A stretch of DNA of 64,000 nt from Thalassotalea atypica (GCF_030295975.1 NZ_AP027364.1:1426001-1490000); one strand, 5' to 3'. Counted from the first letter of the stretch, positions 47,156 to 59,031 are shown. A program made the numbers and translations. The notes: a model not told the origin generated them from the sequence alone.

Positions 47156-47671
47156 TTGAAAAAGTTCATGAAAACCTTAGCGGTTACTACAGTAGCATCA
47201 AGCATGTTATTAGCGACATCAGCAATGGCAGCACAAAAAATTGCTGTAGTGAATTTCCAAGAAATCATGGGGAAAATTCCTCAAACTGCCGCAATTATGC
47301 AACAACTTGAAGCTGAATTTAAAGATGACAAAGCCGCTTTAACGCAACTTGAAAAAGACATAAAGTACTTTCAAGAAAAGAAAAAGCGTGATGGTTCATT
47401 GATGACAGCAAAAGAAAAAGAAGATTTAGATAAGCAAATTGCTACTAAATTTCAGGAATACCAAGCTAAAGGTAAAGTATTCCAACAAGCGACAGGTCAA
47501 CGTCAAAACGAAGAAACGAATAAGATCTTAGCGCTCGTTAAACAAGCGATCGATAATATCGCTGCAAGTGAAAACTACGACTTAGTACTTGAGCAAAAGG
47601 CTGTGGTTTTTTCAAAGCCTGAATCAAGCATTACTGACAAAGTGGTAGAGCAAGTAAGTAAACTTAACTAA
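47156..47671 (+). CDS. skp: Periplasmic OmpH/Skp family chaperone
   Basis: Trimeric holdase that carries unfolded outer-membrane proteins through the periplasm. The signal peptide runs to AMA (residue ~26); the mature part is a long charged helical hairpin (KAALTQLEKDIKYFQEKKKRDGSLMTAKEKEDLDKQIATKF) after IAVVNFQEIM. The 171-residue length is slightly above E. coli Skp. The TTG start at 47156 follows AGGAGAAAA, a good ribosome site. It sits between bamA and lpxD as in most relatives. Confidence 0.94.
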   Translation: MKKFMKTLAVTTVASSMLLATSAMAAQKIAVVNFQEIMGKIPQTAAIMQQLEAEFKDDKAALTQLEKDIKYFQEKKKRDGSLMTAKEKEDLDKQIATKFQEYQAKGKVFQQATGQRQNEETNKILALVKQAIDNIAASENYDLVLEQKAVVFSKPESSITDKVVEQVSKLN

Positions 47672-47684
47672 TGTAATTTTCAAT

Positions 47685-48716
47685 ATGAAATACACTCTAG
47701 CTGAACTTGCACAGCAGATAGGCGCGACTGTTAATGGTGATGAAAAGATCACTGTTAGCAGTCTTGCTACTTTAGCAGGTGCAAAAAATAATCAAATTGC
47801 TTTTTTGGCCAACAGTAAATACAAATCGCAATTAGCAGGTACTTCGGCCGCTGCCGTTATTTTATCCGAGGATTGCGTGGCGGAATGTCCGACCAATGCA
47901 TTAGTGATGCAAAACCCTTACTTAGGTTATGCGATGGTGGCACAGCTACTTGATTCAACGCCAGCTCCTGCCAGTAATATTCACCCATCCGCCGTTATAT
48001 CGGCAAATGCAACATTAGGTTCAAACGTCTCAATTGGCGCAAATACGGTTGTAGAAGATGGTGCTATAATTGCAGATGATGCCTGTATTGGTGCAGGGTG
48101 CTTTATTGGTCAAGAGGCTAAAATCGGCCGAGCAACTAAACTTTGGGCAAATGTAAGTGTTTATCATCGCGTAGAACTTGGGCAGCATTGTTTGGTTCAA
48201 GCCAATACCGTGATTGGCTCTGATGGTTTCGGTTACGCTAACGCTCAAGGTCAATGGCAAAAAATCCCACAACTTGGCACCGTGATTATCGGTGACAAAG
48301 TAGAAATTGGCGCAAGTACTACAATCGATCGTGGCGCCTTAGAAAATACCGTCATTGGTAATGGTGTTATTTTAGATAACCAAATACAAATTGCCCATAA
48401 CGTCGTCATTGGTGAGAACACTGCTATTGCTGGTTGTACCGTTGTTGCCGGTAGTACGACTATAGGCAACAACTGTGTGATCGCTGGCATGGTAGGTATT
48501 AATGGCCATATTAGCATTGCGGACGGTTGCCACTTTACTGGTATGACTATGGTAACTAAGGCGATTAAAGAGCCTGGTGTATATTCCTCTGGCATACCTG
48601 CACAACCCAATAAAGAATGGGCAAAAATGAATGCTCGTTTTCGAAAGTTAGACGCAACAACAAAACGTATTGCTGCGCTAGAATCTGAATTATCAGCTTT
48701 AAAAAAGGACACTTAA
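47685..48716 (+). CDS. lpxD: UDP-3-O-(3-hydroxyacyl)glucosamine N-acyltransferase
   Basis: Third step of lipid A synthesis. An N-terminal uridine-binding domain (to ~105) is followed by the left-handed beta-helix with hexapeptide repeats ([20 protein letters not shown]...). [16 protein letters not shown] holds the catalytic His, and a C-terminal helix ends the protein (343 residues). It follows skp by 13 bases and precedes fabZ by 1 base. Confidence 0.96.
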   Translation: MKYTLAELAQQIGATVNGDEKITVSSLATLAGAKNNQIAFLANSKYKSQLAGTSAAAVILSEDCVAECPTNALVMQNPYLGYAMVAQLLDSTPAPASNIHPSAVISANATLGSNVSIGANTVVEDGAIIADDACIGAGCFIGQEAKIGRATKLWANVSVYHRVELGQHCLVQANTVIGSDGFGYANAQGQWQKIPQLGTVIIGDKVEIGASTTIDRGALENTVIGNGVILDNQIQIAHNVVIGENTAIAGCTVVAGSTTIGNNCVIAGMVGINGHISIADGCHFTGMTMVTKAIKEPGVYSSGIPAQPNKEWAKMNARFRKLDATTKRIAALESELSALKKDT

Positions 48717-48717
48717 T

Positions 48718-49170
48718 TTGGACGCTGAAAAAAAAGTCATTACGGTTGAAGAAATTCAAGAACTAATCCCGCATCGCTATCCAATGCTACTGGTTGATCG
48801 TGTTTTGGATTATGAACCAGGAAAGTGGCTACATGCTATCAAGAACGTCACGTTTAACGAGCCTATTTTTACTGGGCATTTTCCAGGCAATGCTATATTC
48901 CCAGGAGTGATGATCCTTGAAGCCATGGCACAAGCTACAGGCGTGTTGGGATTTAAAACCCACCAAGACAAAGCAGGTAAAGAGTTATATTTGTTTGCTT
49001 CTATTGATAATGCGAAATTTAAAAAGCCGGTAGTACCGGGAGATACTCTACACCTACATGTTGAGTTTGTGAAAGAACGCCGAGGGATGTGGAAGTTCAG
49101 TTGTGAAGCGAAAGTTGAAGGCAAGGTTGTGTGCACTGCCGACTTGATGTGTGCAAGACGAGAGCTATAA
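48718..49170 (+). CDS. fabZ: 3-hydroxyacyl-ACP dehydratase FabZ
   Basis: Dehydrates beta-hydroxyacyl-ACP in fatty acid elongation and competes with LpxA for 3-hydroxyacyl-ACP. The hot-dog-fold signature [14 protein letters not shown] and [20 protein letters not shown] supply H54 and E68. The length is 150. The TTG start at 48718 is 1 base after the lpxD stop, and the lpxA GTG follows the fabZ stop by 3 bases. Confidence 0.96.
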   Translation: MDAEKKVITVEEIQELIPHRYPMLLVDRVLDYEPGKWLHAIKNVTFNEPIFTGHFPGNAIFPGVMILEAMAQATGVLGFKTHQDKAGKELYLFASIDNAKFKKPVVPGDTLHLHVEFVKERRGMWKFSCEAKVEGKVVCTADLMCARREL

Positions 49171-49173
49171 ATT

Positions 49174-49944
49174 GTGATCCATGAACAAGCGATAATCGAG
49201 CCAGGTGCTCAAATAGGCAAAAATGTCACCATTGGCCCATGGACATACATTGGTAACGATGTTGTTATTGGCGATGACTGTGAGATAAGTTCTCATGTTG
49301 TGGTCAAAGGGCCAACGAAAATGGGTAAAGGCAATAGAATTTTTCAATTTGCTTCCATTGGTGAAGAATGCCAAGACTTAAAATACGATAATGAGCCCAC
49401 TCAACTAATTATTGGAGACAATAATACCTTTCGTGAGTCTTGTACGGTTCATCGCGGAACGATTCAAGATAACAGTTTGACCCAAATTGGCTCAAACAAC
49501 TTGTTTATGGCTTACACCCACGTTGCACATGATTGTGTTGTGGGAAATAACTGTATTTTAGCCAATAATGCTTCTATTGCAGGCCATGTACATGTTGGTG
49601 ATTTTGCAATTTTAGGCGGCATGGTTGGGGTGCATCAATTTTGCCATATTGGCGCGCATAGCTTTATTGCGGCTAATACGTTATTAGTAAAGGATGTACC
49701 TCCTTTTGTCATGGCGTCTGGTCAAAGTGCAAAACCTTTTGGTTTGAACACTGAAGGGATGAAGCGTCGCGGCTTTGAAAAACAAACCATACTGGCGTTA
49801 AAGCGAGCTTACAAATTGGTCTACCGTCAAGGGCTTAATGTTGAGCAAGCACTTGTTAAATTGCGAGAAATGGTTGAAGAAACGCCAGAAATAGCAGCTT
49901 TTGCTGATTTTATTGAATCTTCAAGTCGCGGTATTGTTCGTTAA
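49174..49944 (+). CDS. lpxA: UDP-N-acetylglucosamine O-acyltransferase
   Basis: First step of lipid A synthesis. The left-handed beta-helix starts at residue 5 (IIEPGAQIGKNVTIGPWTYIG). The catalytic His is H119 in YTHVAHDCVVGNN, the counterpart of E. coli H125. The C-terminal helical domain contains GMKRRGFEKQTILALKRAYKLVYR. The length is 256 (E. coli 262) and the start GTG. It is embedded in the lpxD-fabZ-lpxA-lpxB string. Confidence 0.96.
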   Translation: MIHEQAIIEPGAQIGKNVTIGPWTYIGNDVVIGDDCEISSHVVVKGPTKMGKGNRIFQFASIGEECQDLKYDNEPTQLIIGDNNTFRESCTVHRGTIQDNSLTQIGSNNLFMAYTHVAHDCVVGNNCILANNASIAGHVHVGDFAILGGMVGVHQFCHIGAHSFIAANTLLVKDVPPFVMASGQSAKPFGLNTEGMKRRGFEKQTILALKRAYKLVYRQGLNVEQALVKLREMVEETPEIAAFADFIESSSRGIVR

Positions 49945-49961
49945 TAAGTGATCTGTTTTTT

Positions 49962-51137
49962 GTGACAAATACAATAAAAGAAAACCATTCTTCATCGCCG
50001 AAAGTGTTCGCCATTGTCGTTGGTGAACACTCTGGAGATACGTTAGGCGCTGGCTTAATGCAGGCTATTATCAATGTTTACCCTGATGCTAAATTTGTTG
50101 GTATTGGCGGTCCTAAAATGCAAGCCCTCGGCTTTGAAAGCTTATTCGCGATGGAAGAGCTTTCTGTCATGGGCATTGTTGAAGTTTTAGGTCGTATCAG
50201 ACGTCTACTTTTCGTTCGTAAGTCGTTAGTTGAATACTTTTCTGTAAACAAACCTGAAGTTTTTATCGGAATTGACGCCCCTGATTTCAATATTAATTTA
50301 GAAGCGAAATTAAAACATCATGGGATTAAAACCGTTCATTATGTCAGCCCATCAGTGTGGGCATGGCGTGAGAAGCGAGTATTTAAGATTGCCGGTGCAA
50401 CAAATTTAGTGTTGAGTTTATTACCGTTTGAAAAGGCGTTTTACGACAAACATAATGTACCTTGTAAGTTCGTCGGTCATACACTTGCTGACGATATTCC
50501 TTTGGTATCAGACAAGGCACAAGCTCGAGCAGAGTTAGGGCTAAATAACTGCAAAAAAATATTGGCGTTAATGCCAGGCAGTCGTGGGGGGGAATTATCG
50601 CGTTTGGTTGAGCCATTTTTAGCGTCCGCTAAAGTGTTGCTCGCTGAGGATCCATCGTTGACGTTTGTCGTCCCAATGATAACCGAACATCGAGCTCAGC
50701 AGTTTCGTGCTCTTCATCAACAGTTTGCTCCAGAAATACCTTTAACCGTATTCATTAATCAAACCCAGACCGTAATGGCTGCAAGCGATTGTTTATTGAC
50801 AGCTTCAGGAACAGTGACATTGGAAGCGGCACTGATCAAGCGCCCCATGGTGATCACTTATTCTTTTAATTGGTTGACCTACTTATTGGGCAAGCTTATG
50901 GTGAAACTTAAGTATTTTTCGCTGCCTAACTTAATGGTTAACAGAGCATTGGTGCCAGAGCTTTTACAAAGAGAAGTGACGGTCGATAACATTGTCCCGT
51001 TAATAAAAGAACGCTTATATCAAGACCAAAGTGCACTGAATGAGGCGTTTACCGATATTCACCGTCAGCTAAAGCAAAATGCCAGTGAACAAGCAGCGAA
51101 AGCGGTTATCGAATTAATTAATCAAGGACATGTTTGA
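49962..51137 (+). CDS. lpxB: Lipid-A-disaccharide synthase
   Basis: GT-B glycosyltransferase that joins lipid X and UDP-diacylglucosamine. The N-terminal [19 protein letters not shown] and [17 protein letters not shown], then [21 protein letters not shown] and the donor-site [18 protein letters not shown] blocks, are complete over 391 residues. The GTG start is at 49962. Its last eight bases overlap the rnhB start. Confidence 0.96.
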   Translation: MTNTIKENHSSSPKVFAIVVGEHSGDTLGAGLMQAIINVYPDAKFVGIGGPKMQALGFESLFAMEELSVMGIVEVLGRIRRLLFVRKSLVEYFSVNKPEVFIGIDAPDFNINLEAKLKHHGIKTVHYVSPSVWAWREKRVFKIAGATNLVLSLLPFEKAFYDKHNVPCKFVGHTLADDIPLVSDKAQARAELGLNNCKKILALMPGSRGGELSRLVEPFLASAKVLLAEDPSLTFVVPMITEHRAQQFRALHQQFAPEIPLTVFINQTQTVMAASDCLLTASGTVTLEAALIKRPMVITYSFNWLTYLLGKLMVKLKYFSLPNLMVNRALVPELLQREVTVDNIVPLIKERLYQDQSALNEAFTDIHRQLKQNASEQAAKAVIELINQGHV

Positions 51138-51759
51138 AATGGTAGTTAAGAAGAAATTGCCACCTTTTGAATATCCAGTGGCCTACAGTATCGCAGGAGT
51201 TGACGAAGTCGGTCGTGGTCCATTGGTTGGAGACGTTGTTACTGCTGCAGTTATTTTAGATTTAGACAACCCAATTGAAGGGTTAATGGATTCGAAAAAA
51301 CTGTCTGAGAAGAAGCGTAAATTACTTGCTGAAGAAATCAAAGAAAAAGCTGTCGCTTGGGCTGTTGGGCGCGCCACACCGGAAGAAATTGATACCATTA
51401 ATATTTTGCATGCCACTATGTTAGCTATGCAACGAGCGGTTGCTGACTTACAAGTGACGCCTGATTATGTACTGGTTGATGGTAATCGTAGCCCTGAATT
51501 CGGTATTACTGCCCAAGCGGTTGTTAAAGGTGATGATCGTGTAGTAGAAATAAGCGCCGCCTCAATTTTGGCGAAAGTTGCACGAGACGAAGAAATGATT
51601 GCACTCGATGCATTGCACCCAGAATACGGATTTGCGAAACATAAAGGCTACCCAACGAAGCTACATTTAGAAAAAATTAAAGAATTTGGTGTTTTAGACT
51701 GCTATCGTAAGTCATTTAAACCAGTTGCCAATGTTATTGCCAATTCCACATCACGTTAA
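51130..51759 (+). CDS. rnhB: Ribonuclease HII
   Basis: Cuts RNA in RNA-DNA hybrids and at single misincorporated ribonucleotides. The DEDD metal site begins with [16 protein letters not shown] (D25, E26), with [26 protein letters not shown] and [17 protein letters not shown] following. The length is 209. ATG 51130 overlaps lpxB; the ATG at 51139 is an alternative that removes three residues. Confidence 0.95.
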   Translation: MFEMVVKKKLPPFEYPVAYSIAGVDEVGRGPLVGDVVTAAVILDLDNPIEGLMDSKKLSEKKRKLLAEEIKEKAVAWAVGRATPEEIDTINILHATMLAMQRAVADLQVTPDYVLVDGNRSPEFGITAQAVVKGDDRVVEISAASILAKVARDEEMIALDALHPEYGFAKHKGYPTKLHLEKIKEFGVLDCYRKSFKPVANVIANSTSR

Positions 51760-51776
51760 GCGAAATTTAACTTCCT

Positions 51777-54700
51777 ATGACTGAGACAACAACTGTAGTA
51801 CCTTCTTTTGTTCATTTGCGTGTCCATAGTGACTTTTCAATGTGTGATGGGCTTAATAAAGTTAAGCAGATTATTGCTAAGGCGGCTGATTTTAAAATGC
51901 CGGCGATAGCGCTGACTGATCAAACGAATTTATGTGGTCTAGTTAAATACTATCATGCAGCGCATGGTGCAGGTATTAAACCTATTATAGGCACTGATTT
52001 TTGGGTACAAAGTGACGAATTAGAAGATGAATTATTTCGCCTGACTATTATTGCATCAGATAACGCAGGTTATAAAAACCTGACAGAGCTTATCTCAAAG
52101 GCTTATTTACGTGGGCATATTCAAAATAAAGCGGTTTTAGATAAAACATGGCTTGTTGAGCATGCTCAAGGGCTGATCTTATTATCCGGCGCCCGTGAAG
52201 GCGATGTCGGTAAAGCTTTGTTAAAAGGTAATCATGAGTTAGTCACTCAGATGCTCGCTTTTTATCAGGAGGTATTTCCAGAGCGGTATTACCTTGAATT
52301 GGTACGTACGGGTCGACAAGACGAGGAAAACTATTTACATCTAGCAGTAGAGTTAGCAGCGCAGTGCCAGTTACCTGTCGTCGCAACCAATGAAGTAGTT
52401 TTTTTAACTCCTGAAGACTTTGATGCCCATGAAATTCGTGTTGCCATTCATGATGGCTTTACTCTCGACGACAAGCGCCGACCAAAACGTTATTCAAACC
52501 AACAATACTTGCGCTCAGAAGAAGAAATGCTTGAGCTTTTTGCTGATATCCCTGAAGCGTTATCGAATAGTGTTGAGATTGCAAAACGATGCAATGTGAC
52601 AGTCACGCTAGGTGAGTACGTTTTACCAGACTTTCCTACCGAAGGTTTATCAATCGAAGACTTTCTGGTTAAAGTATCTGAAGAAGGCTTGCAAGAACGT
52701 TTAGAGTTCTTATTTGACAAAGACGCGCCAGACTTTGAGGAAAAACGTAAACCTTACGATGAACGCTTAGCAATTGAGTTAGAAGTAATAAACAATATGG
52801 GATTCCCAGGTTACTTCTTGATCGTAATGGAATTTATCCAGTGGAGTAAAGATAATAATATTCCAGTTGGGCCAGGCCGAGGATCCGGTGCTGGTTCGCT
52901 TGTCGCTTATGCACAAAAAATTACTGACTTAGATCCACTTGAATACGACTTGCTTTTCGAACGATTCTTAAACCCTGAACGTGTTTCAATGCCTGATTTC
53001 GACGTCGATTTCTGTATGGATCGACGAGACGAAGTAATTGATCATACCGCAGAATTATATGGACGTGATGCCGTATCACAGATTATTACGTTCGGTACTA
53101 TGGCTGCAAAGGCTGTAATACGGGATGTAGGGCGGGTATTGGGTCACCCGTATGGTTTTGTTGATCGTATTTCTAAGTTGATACCGCCAACACCTGGCAT
53201 GACGTTAGCTAAAGCATTTGAAGAAGAGCCTAAACTTCCTGAGATTTATGCACAAGACAGCGAAGTAAAAGATCTTATCGATATGTGCCGAATTCTTGAA
53301 GGTACCACTAGGAACGCCGGTAAACATGCGGGTGGCGTAGTTATTTCACCTACCACCATAACGGATTTTGCACCTCTTTATTGTGATGAAGAAGGTAATA
53401 ATCCGGTTACCCAATTTGACAAGAATGACGTTGAAGATGCTGGCTTAGTTAAATTTGACTTTCTAGGTTTACGTACGTTAACGATTCTGCAATGGGCCAT
53501 TGAAATGGCCGATGTAAAGTTATTAAAGCAAGGTAAAGAGCCGATAGATATCGCGGCTATTCCCTTAGCAGATAAAAAGTCGTTTGATATGTTGCTTGCA
53601 TCACAAACAACGGCGGTATTCCAGCTTGAATCTTCTGGCATGAAGTCATTGATAGAAAAGCTAAAGCCAGATTGTTTTGAAGATATAATCGCTCTTGTGG
53701 CACTCTTTAGACCCGGCCCTCTTGATTCAGGCATGGTTGATAACTTCATTGAACGTAAGCATGGCCGTGAGGCGGTTTCGTACCCAGATGAAAAATGGCA
53801 GCACGAATCTCTAAAGCCTATTCTTGAGCCTACTTACGGCATTATCTTGTATCAAGAACAAGTAATGCAGATTGCTCAGGTCTTGGCAGGCTATACCTTA
53901 GGTGGGGCGGATATGTTGCGTCGTGCCATGGGTAAGAAAAAGCCTGAAGAAATGGCTAAACAGCGTTCTACCTTTGAGCAAGGCTCTATCGATAACGGCG
54001 TCGATGGCGAGTTGTCGATGAAAATTTTCGACTTGGTAGAAAAATTTGCTGGTTACGGGTTTAATAAATCTCACTCGGCAGCTTATGCATTGGTTTCATA
54101 TCAAACCTTATGGATGAAAGCACACCACCCTGAGCCATTTATGGCGGCGGTTATGTCGGCGGATATGGATAACACCGAAAAAATTGTTACTCTCGTTGAT
54201 GAATGCCAAAACATGGGGTTGACCTTGTTACCGCCTGATGTCAATTCAGGACAGTACAAATTTACTGTTAATGAAGAAGATCAAATTGTCTATGGCATCG
54301 GCGCGGTAAAAGGGGTCGGTGAGGGGCCAATAGAAGCGATTATTAAAGCACGTAAGGAAGGTGGCCCTTTCGTTGATTTGTTTGATTTTTGTGCGCGACT
54401 AGATTTAAAGAAAACTAACAAACGAGTACTAGAGCGCCTAATTAAATCGGGGGCAATGGATGCATTAGGGCCAAAACTTGAAAAGGGAGCTCCTCATCGC
54501 GCGGCATTATTTGAGACTTTGCCGGAAGCAATCAAAGCGGCTGAGCAACATGCTAAAGCGCAAGCGTTAGGGCAAGATGATTTGTTTGGTTTGATTAATG
54601 AAGAGCCAGAAGATACAAGACAAGCGTTCAAAGATGTACCTAAATGGCCCGAACAACAATGGCTAGACGGAGAGAAAGAAACCTTAGGCCTATATTTAAC

Positions 54701-55295
54701 GGGCCACCCGATAAATCGCTACTTAAAAGAAATTAAACATTACGCGTCAAGCCGTATTGTTGGTGTTCAGCCGACAGGAAAAGACAAGTCCGCTACGGTT
54801 GTAGGTCTAGTACTTGGCGTTCGAGTATTAGTGAATAAACGAGGCAAACGTTGGGCGTTAGTTACTTTAGATGATAGAAGCGCTAGAATGGACGTTCGCT
54901 TGTTTCCTGATGACTATGAAACCTTTCAGGAATTGCTCGTAAACGATGCAATATTAGTGTGTAGCGGACAGGTCAGCTTTGATGATTACTCCGGTGGATA
55001 TACAATGACGGGCCGAGATATCATGACGATTGCTGATGCTCGAGAAAACTATGTAAAATCATTGGATTTATGCGTAGATAAATCTGCGATTAAGACAGAT
55101 TTTATAGATGAATTTACACAGACTCTGTCTCCTTATAAAGACGGAACCTGTCCAGTGCGGGTATTCTATCAGCGAGAAGAAGCTGAGGGTATGCTGCAAC
55201 TTGGCGTTCAGTGGCGAGTCACCCCAGGTGACATGTTACTGTACGACTTAAAGAATTTACTAGGTGACGAGAACGTTGCCTTACAATTTAATTAA
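51777..55295 (+). CDS. dnaE: DNA polymerase III alpha subunit
   Basis: Replicative polymerase, 1172 residues (E. coli 1160). The PHP domain opens the protein ([21 protein letters not shown]). The palm contains [15 protein letters not shown] and the catalytic aspartates in [10 protein letters not shown] near residue 402. The tandem HhH region ([13 protein letters not shown]) and the OB-fold (near residue 1000) follow. It lies 17 bases after rnhB and precedes accA by 50 bases, the standard order. Confidence 0.97.
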   Translation: MTETTTVVPSFVHLRVHSDFSMCDGLNKVKQIIAKAADFKMPAIALTDQTNLCGLVKYYHAAHGAGIKPIIGTDFWVQSDELEDELFRLTIIASDNAGYKNLTELISKAYLRGHIQNKAVLDKTWLVEHAQGLILLSGAREGDVGKALLKGNHELVTQMLAFYQEVFPERYYLELVRTGRQDEENYLHLAVELAAQCQLPVVATNEVVFLTPEDFDAHEIRVAIHDGFTLDDKRRPKRYSNQQYLRSEEEMLELFADIPEALSNSVEIAKRCNVTVTLGEYVLPDFPTEGLSIEDFLVKVSEEGLQERLEFLFDKDAPDFEEKRKPYDERLAIELEVINNMGFPGYFLIVMEFIQWSKDNNIPVGPGRGSGAGSLVAYAQKITDLDPLEYDLLFERFLNPERVSMPDFDVDFCMDRRDEVIDHTAELYGRDAVSQIITFGTMAAKAVIRDVGRVLGHPYGFVDRISKLIPPTPGMTLAKAFEEEPKLPEIYAQDSEVKDLIDMCRILEGTTRNAGKHAGGVVISPTTITDFAPLYCDEEGNNPVTQFDKNDVEDAGLVKFDFLGLRTLTILQWAIEMADVKLLKQGKEPIDIAAIPLADKKSFDMLLASQTTAVFQLESSGMKSLIEKLKPDCFEDIIALVALFRPGPLDSGMVDNFIERKHGREAVSYPDEKWQHESLKPILEPTYGIILYQEQVMQIAQVLAGYTLGGADMLRRAMGKKKPEEMAKQRSTFEQGSIDNGVDGELSMKIFDLVEKFAGYGFNKSHSAAYALVSYQTLWMKAHHPEPFMAAVMSADMDNTEKIVTLVDECQNMGLTLLPPDVNSGQYKFTVNEEDQIVYGIGAVKGVGEGPIEAIIKARKEGGPFVDLFDFCARLDLKKTNKRVLERLIKSGAMDALGPKLEKGAPHRAALFETLPEAIKAAEQHAKAQALGQDDLFGLINEEPEDTRQAFKDVPKWPEQQWLDGEKETLGLYLTGHPINRYLKEIKHYASSRIVGVQPTGKDKSATVVGLVLGVRVLVNKRGKRWALVTLDDRSARMDVRLFPDDYETFQELLVNDAILVCSGQVSFDDYSGGYTMTGRDIMTIADARENYVKSLDLCVDKSAIKTDFIDEFTQTLSPYKDGTCPVRVFYQREEAEGMLQLGVQWRVTPGDMLLYDLKNLLGDENVALQFN

Positions 55296-55345
55296 TAAGA
55301 ATCAGCTAGTTAAGCTGAGAAATAAGCATAGGTAAATATACACAT

Positions 55346-56302
55346 ATGTCATTAAATTTTTTAGACTTTGAGCAACCAATTGCGGAGCTTGAAGCCAAAA
55401 TAGAAGAGCTGCAATTAGTTAATAGCGGTCAGGATTTAGATTTAGACCTTGAAGAGCAAATTAACCAACTGCGTGAAAAGAACAAAGAACAAACTAAGAA
55501 AATTTATGCTGGACTGGATCCTTGGCAGACGGCACGTGTCGCTCGTCATCCACAACGTCCATATACATTAGATTATATTTCGCGCGTTTTTACTGAATTT
55601 GATGAGCTTGCTGGCGATCGCGCCTATGCAGATGACAAAGCCATAGTTGGTGGAACGGCACGCTTAGACGGTCAACCCGTTATGATCATTGGCCACCAAA
55701 AAGGTCGTTCAACGACCGAAAAAGTTAAACGTAACTTTGGTATGCCTCGTCCTGAGGGATATCGCAAAGCGTTACGTTTAATGGAAATGGCTGAGCGTTT
55801 TAACATGCCTATCATTACCTTCATTGATACGCCAGGTGCCTACCCAGGTATTGGCGCAGAAGAACGTGGTCAAAGTGAAGCCATCGCGCGCAACTTAAAA
55901 GTGATGGCTCGATTAACGGTGCCAATTATTTGTACGGTAATTGGTGAAGGTGGCTCAGGTGGTGCATTAGCTATAGGTGTTGGTGATCGCGTTAATATGC
56001 TTCAATATTCAACGTACTCAGTTATTTCTCCAGAGGGTTGCGCTTCAATTTTATGGAAAACGGCTGAGAAAGCTTCAACTGCCGCAGAAGCAATGGGGAT
56101 CACTGCCAATCGTATTAAAGAGCTAGATCTTATCGATAATGTCATTGACGAACCTCTTGGTGGAGCACATCGAGATATGGATCAAATGGCGGCTACGCTG
56201 AAACAGGCTATTAAAGCTAACTTAAATGAACTTGATGGTTTAAGTGAAGAGCAGTTGATTGAAAAACGCTATGATCGTTTAATGTCATTTGGCTACTGCT
56301 AA
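55346..56302 (+). CDS. accA: Acetyl-CoA carboxylase carboxyltransferase subunit alpha
   Basis: With AccD transfers CO2 from biotin to acetyl-CoA to make malonyl-CoA. The 318 residues (E. coli 319) include [19 protein letters not shown] at the start. The crotonase-fold blocks [50 protein letters not shown] and [15 protein letters not shown] follow. A terminator comes after the gene. Confidence 0.97.
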   Translation: MSLNFLDFEQPIAELEAKIEELQLVNSGQDLDLDLEEQINQLREKNKEQTKKIYAGLDPWQTARVARHPQRPYTLDYISRVFTEFDELAGDRAYADDKAIVGGTARLDGQPVMIIGHQKGRSTTEKVKRNFGMPRPEGYRKALRLMEMAERFNMPIITFIDTPGAYPGIGAEERGQSEAIARNLKVMARLTVPIICTVIGEGGSGGALAIGVGDRVNMLQYSTYSVISPEGCASILWKTAEKASTAAEAMGITANRIKELDLIDNVIDEPLGGAHRDMDQMAATLKQAIKANLNELDGLSEEQLIEKRYDRLMSFGYC

Positions 56303-56310
56303 TAGTGAAT

Positions 56311-56334
56311 AAGCGGCTTTCAAGCCGCTTTTTT
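56311..56334 (+). terminator. Terminator after accA
   Basis: AAGCGGC (56311-56317) and GCCGCTT (56324-56330) with loop TTTCAA and T residues to 56334, a typical rho-independent terminator ending the long superoperon. Confidence 0.9.
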
Positions 56335-56348
56335 ATACCAACCGCTTC

Positions 56349-57734
56349 ATGTCTAAATTAAACTCATCAATTCTAAATATCATTGCAGAGTATCCTACGC
56401 TTCCAATAGCTGTTGCATATAGCGGCGGCCTTGATTCGCAAGTACTGCTTGATGTTGTCTGTAAACTCAAAACAGAACACAGCTTCCCAAACACCATATA
56501 TGTGTGCCATGTTAACCATGGGTTGAGCGAGTTTGCACAGGACTGGAGTGAGTTCGCAAAAAGTCAGTGCCAGTTTAAAAAGGTGTCATTTAAACCTCTT
56601 AAAGTCACCTTAGATAAAAGCAGTAAGGAAAGCCTTGAGGCACAAGCGAGAGAGGCACGTTATAAGGCGATTTGCTCGATCAGCTCAGCTCCTATGTTGA
56701 TACTAACAGGCCATCATAAAGATGATCAGGCGGAAACATTTCTGTTAGCGCTAAAACGCGGGGCAGGGGTGAAAGGTTTAGGCGCAATGTCACTAATTTC
56801 ATCACTTGAACAACATGTGTTAGCAAGGCCGTTACTGTCTTTTACACGTGCTGAGTTGCAACAATATGCGGATAACTATCAGCTTCGGTGGGTTGAGGAT
56901 GAGTCGAACCTAGATACCGTTTTTGATCGCAACTTTATTCGTCAAGATATCATGCCTCGTTTGAAAGAGCGTTGGCCTGGCATTGTCGACACGATTAACC
57001 GAAGCGCCGAGCATTGCCAACAAACGCAATCATTATTGGATGATATGGCGTTGCTCGACTTGACGCAATGTGAAAACAGTGATGGTAGTGCACTGCTCAT
57101 ACCGTCTATGCTACAACTATCAACAGCTCGCTTTAATAATCTAATTCGTTATTTTTTAATGAAACATGGCGTACAAATGCCAAGTACGGTGCAGCTAGCG
57201 GAAGTTGCTGTTCAGATCAATGCTCAAGCCGATAAAAAACCACAAGTTAAAGTTGGCGATCATTGGTTGAGGCGTTTTAAGGATCAACTCTTTTTAACGA
57301 CAGCCTTTGAAGATGTCTCTGAGTTCTCTGTTGAGGTACAGCTTGCAGACCTTTTGAAGCAAGGTCAATTGCTTTCGGTAATACTACCAGACGGTCTAGG
57401 CGAGATAGTGGCGAGTGCATCAGACGAAGAATTATTGATAGAGAAGTCACGGATTAAATCGGTACAAAAAGTAAAAATTTCTACAGAAGATAAAATGCTA
57501 CTTGTCGCCTTTAAGCACGAGAACCCATTTGTATTGCCTTCGTACCGGCAACATCGCCGCCCGTTGAAAAAGATACTTCAAGAATTAAATATGCCAGTTT
57601 GGCTACGTAAAAGAACACCACTAATTTATATTGATGGTGAACTCGCTGCGGTTGTAGATCAATTCATCTGTCAGAGCTTTTTGCCACAAGAAAAGCAAAA
57701 AGCATTTTACATATACTGGCTTAACGCTGATTAA
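56349..57734 (+). CDS. tilS: tRNA(Ile)-lysidine synthase
   Basis: Converts C34 of the CAU-anticodon tRNA-Ile to lysidine so that it reads AUA. The PP-loop ATP site is AVAYSGGLDSQVLLDVV (SGGLDS at 25-30), with GHHKDDQAETFLLALKRGAGVKGL and the C-terminal substrate-binding domain to residue 461. It starts 15 bases after the accA terminator, a conserved neighbour. Confidence 0.95.
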   Translation: MSKLNSSILNIIAEYPTLPIAVAYSGGLDSQVLLDVVCKLKTEHSFPNTIYVCHVNHGLSEFAQDWSEFAKSQCQFKKVSFKPLKVTLDKSSKESLEAQAREARYKAICSISSAPMLILTGHHKDDQAETFLLALKRGAGVKGLGAMSLISSLEQHVLARPLLSFTRAELQQYADNYQLRWVEDESNLDTVFDRNFIRQDIMPRLKERWPGIVDTINRSAEHCQQTQSLLDDMALLDLTQCENSDGSALLIPSMLQLSTARFNNLIRYFLMKHGVQMPSTVQLAEVAVQINAQADKKPQVKVGDHWLRRFKDQLFLTTAFEDVSEFSVEVQLADLLKQGQLLSVILPDGLGEIVASASDEELLIEKSRIKSVQKVKISTEDKMLLVAFKHENPFVLPSYRQHRRPLKKILQELNMPVWLRKRTPLIYIDGELAAVVDQFICQSFLPQEKQKAFYIYWLNAD

Positions 57735-57797
57735 ACGCGTTAGAATGCTTGTCTAATTTTAAGAATAATTACAATAATCTCATTACCTGGAGTTGCT

Positions 57798-58982
57798 ATG
57801 AATTTGGTACTTAAACTGATTGCCGGTATTGTTACCGGTATAATTTTTGGGCTTTATATGCCTGATCTCATGATACAGTTATTATTAACGGTACAGACAG
57901 TGATCGGTCAACTTATAAAGTTTACCATCCCATTGATCATCTTATTTTATATTGCTAGTGGCATCGCATCGCTACCGCAAGGCTCTGGCTCACTGTTAGG
58001 AAAAACTGTTGGGCTAGCGTACGGTTCAACTGTAATTGCAGGTACCCTTGCTTTTATCATTGCAAGCAACATATTGCCGGGATTAATTGGCGGCAATGAA
58101 ATTCAAGCTGTTTCTGAAGGTGAAAAACTCAAAGGTTTTATCGAGTTATCGATACCGCCAGCGTTGGAAGTGATGAGTGCGCTTGCGTTAGCATTTATTT
58201 TGGGGATTGGTATCAGTGCGATTAATGCAACTAAACTTCGTGCGGGCATTAATGAAGCCAAAGATATTGTTGAAGTGTTACTCAGTAAAGTCATCATACC
58301 TGCGTTACCATTTTATATCGCAGGTGTATTTGCTGAAATGACGGTTGAAGGCACGGTATTTTCAACCTTGAAGACCTTTGGTGTTGTACTTATTCTTGCC
58401 TTGATCCTTCATTGGGTTTGGATCACGGTTTTATACGTTGGTAGTGGTGTTGTTTTGGGTAAGTCGCCGGCGACATTATTAAAAAATATGTTACCTGCCT
58501 ATTTTACAGCGTTGGGTACAATGTCAAGTGCCGCGACTATCCCTGTATCCCTAAAGGCTACAAAATCTAATAAGGTACGTGATGGTGTAGCTAACTTTAC
58601 CGTACCTTTGTGTGCGTCCATTCATTTAAGTGGTTCAACAATTACGATTGTGACTTGTGCGTCGGCAGTTATGTTATTAACTCCTGATCTAGCACTTCCT
58701 GGCTTAGCTGGCATGTTAGGTTTTATTTTCATGTTAGGTGTGACGATGATTGCAGCACCAGGAGCACCAGGTGGTGCGGTAATGTCTGCGTTAGGGTTAC
58801 TTGCTAGTATGTTAGGGTTTACCGATGAAGCACTTGCTCTGATGATTGCCCTGTACTTGGCGCAAGACAGTTTTGGTACTGCATGCAATGTCACCGGTGA
58901 TGGTGCTATTGCTTTGTGGGTCGATAAATTTGCAGGAGAGCAAGGGGTCGAATCAGTTGATTCTGTCGCTTCAGATGCGTAA
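57798..58982 (+). CDS. Dicarboxylate/amino acid:cation symporter (DAACS family)
   Basis: Sodium- or proton-coupled uptake of glutamate, aspartate or C4-dicarboxylates across the inner membrane. The 394 residues with about eight hydrophobic helices carry the GltP-like re-entrant-loop motif TMSSAATIPVSLKA and the substrate-binding PLCASIHLSGSTITI and AAPGAPGGAVMSALG regions. It is shorter than E. coli GltP (437) at both ends. Which substrate is carried is not settled by sequence. It is monocistronic and closed by a terminator. Confidence 0.9.
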   Translation: MNLVLKLIAGIVTGIIFGLYMPDLMIQLLLTVQTVIGQLIKFTIPLIILFYIASGIASLPQGSGSLLGKTVGLAYGSTVIAGTLAFIIASNILPGLIGGNEIQAVSEGEKLKGFIELSIPPALEVMSALALAFILGIGISAINATKLRAGINEAKDIVEVLLSKVIIPALPFYIAGVFAEMTVEGTVFSTLKTFGVVLILALILHWVWITVLYVGSGVVLGKSPATLLKNMLPAYFTALGTMSSAATIPVSLKATKSNKVRDGVANFTVPLCASIHLSGSTITIVTCASAVMLLTPDLALPGLAGMLGFIFMLGVTMIAAPGAPGGAVMSALGLLASMLGFTDEALALMIALYLAQDSFGTACNVTGDGAIALWVDKFAGEQGVESVDSVASDA

Positions 58983-59003
58983 ATAAATTCGATTTAGGTG
59001 AAG

Positions 59004-59031
59004 AAAAGGAGTCTGATAGGCTCCTTTTTTT
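59004..59031 (+). terminator. Terminator after the DAACS symporter gene
   Basis: AAAAGGAG (59004-59011), 9-base loop and CTCCTTTT (59021-59028), with T residues to 59031. Confidence 0.85.

Noticed and set aside
48251-48712. 153-codon minus-strand open frame opposite lpxD
   Set aside because: Antisense of the hexapeptide-repeat region, which tends to produce long open frames on the other strand.
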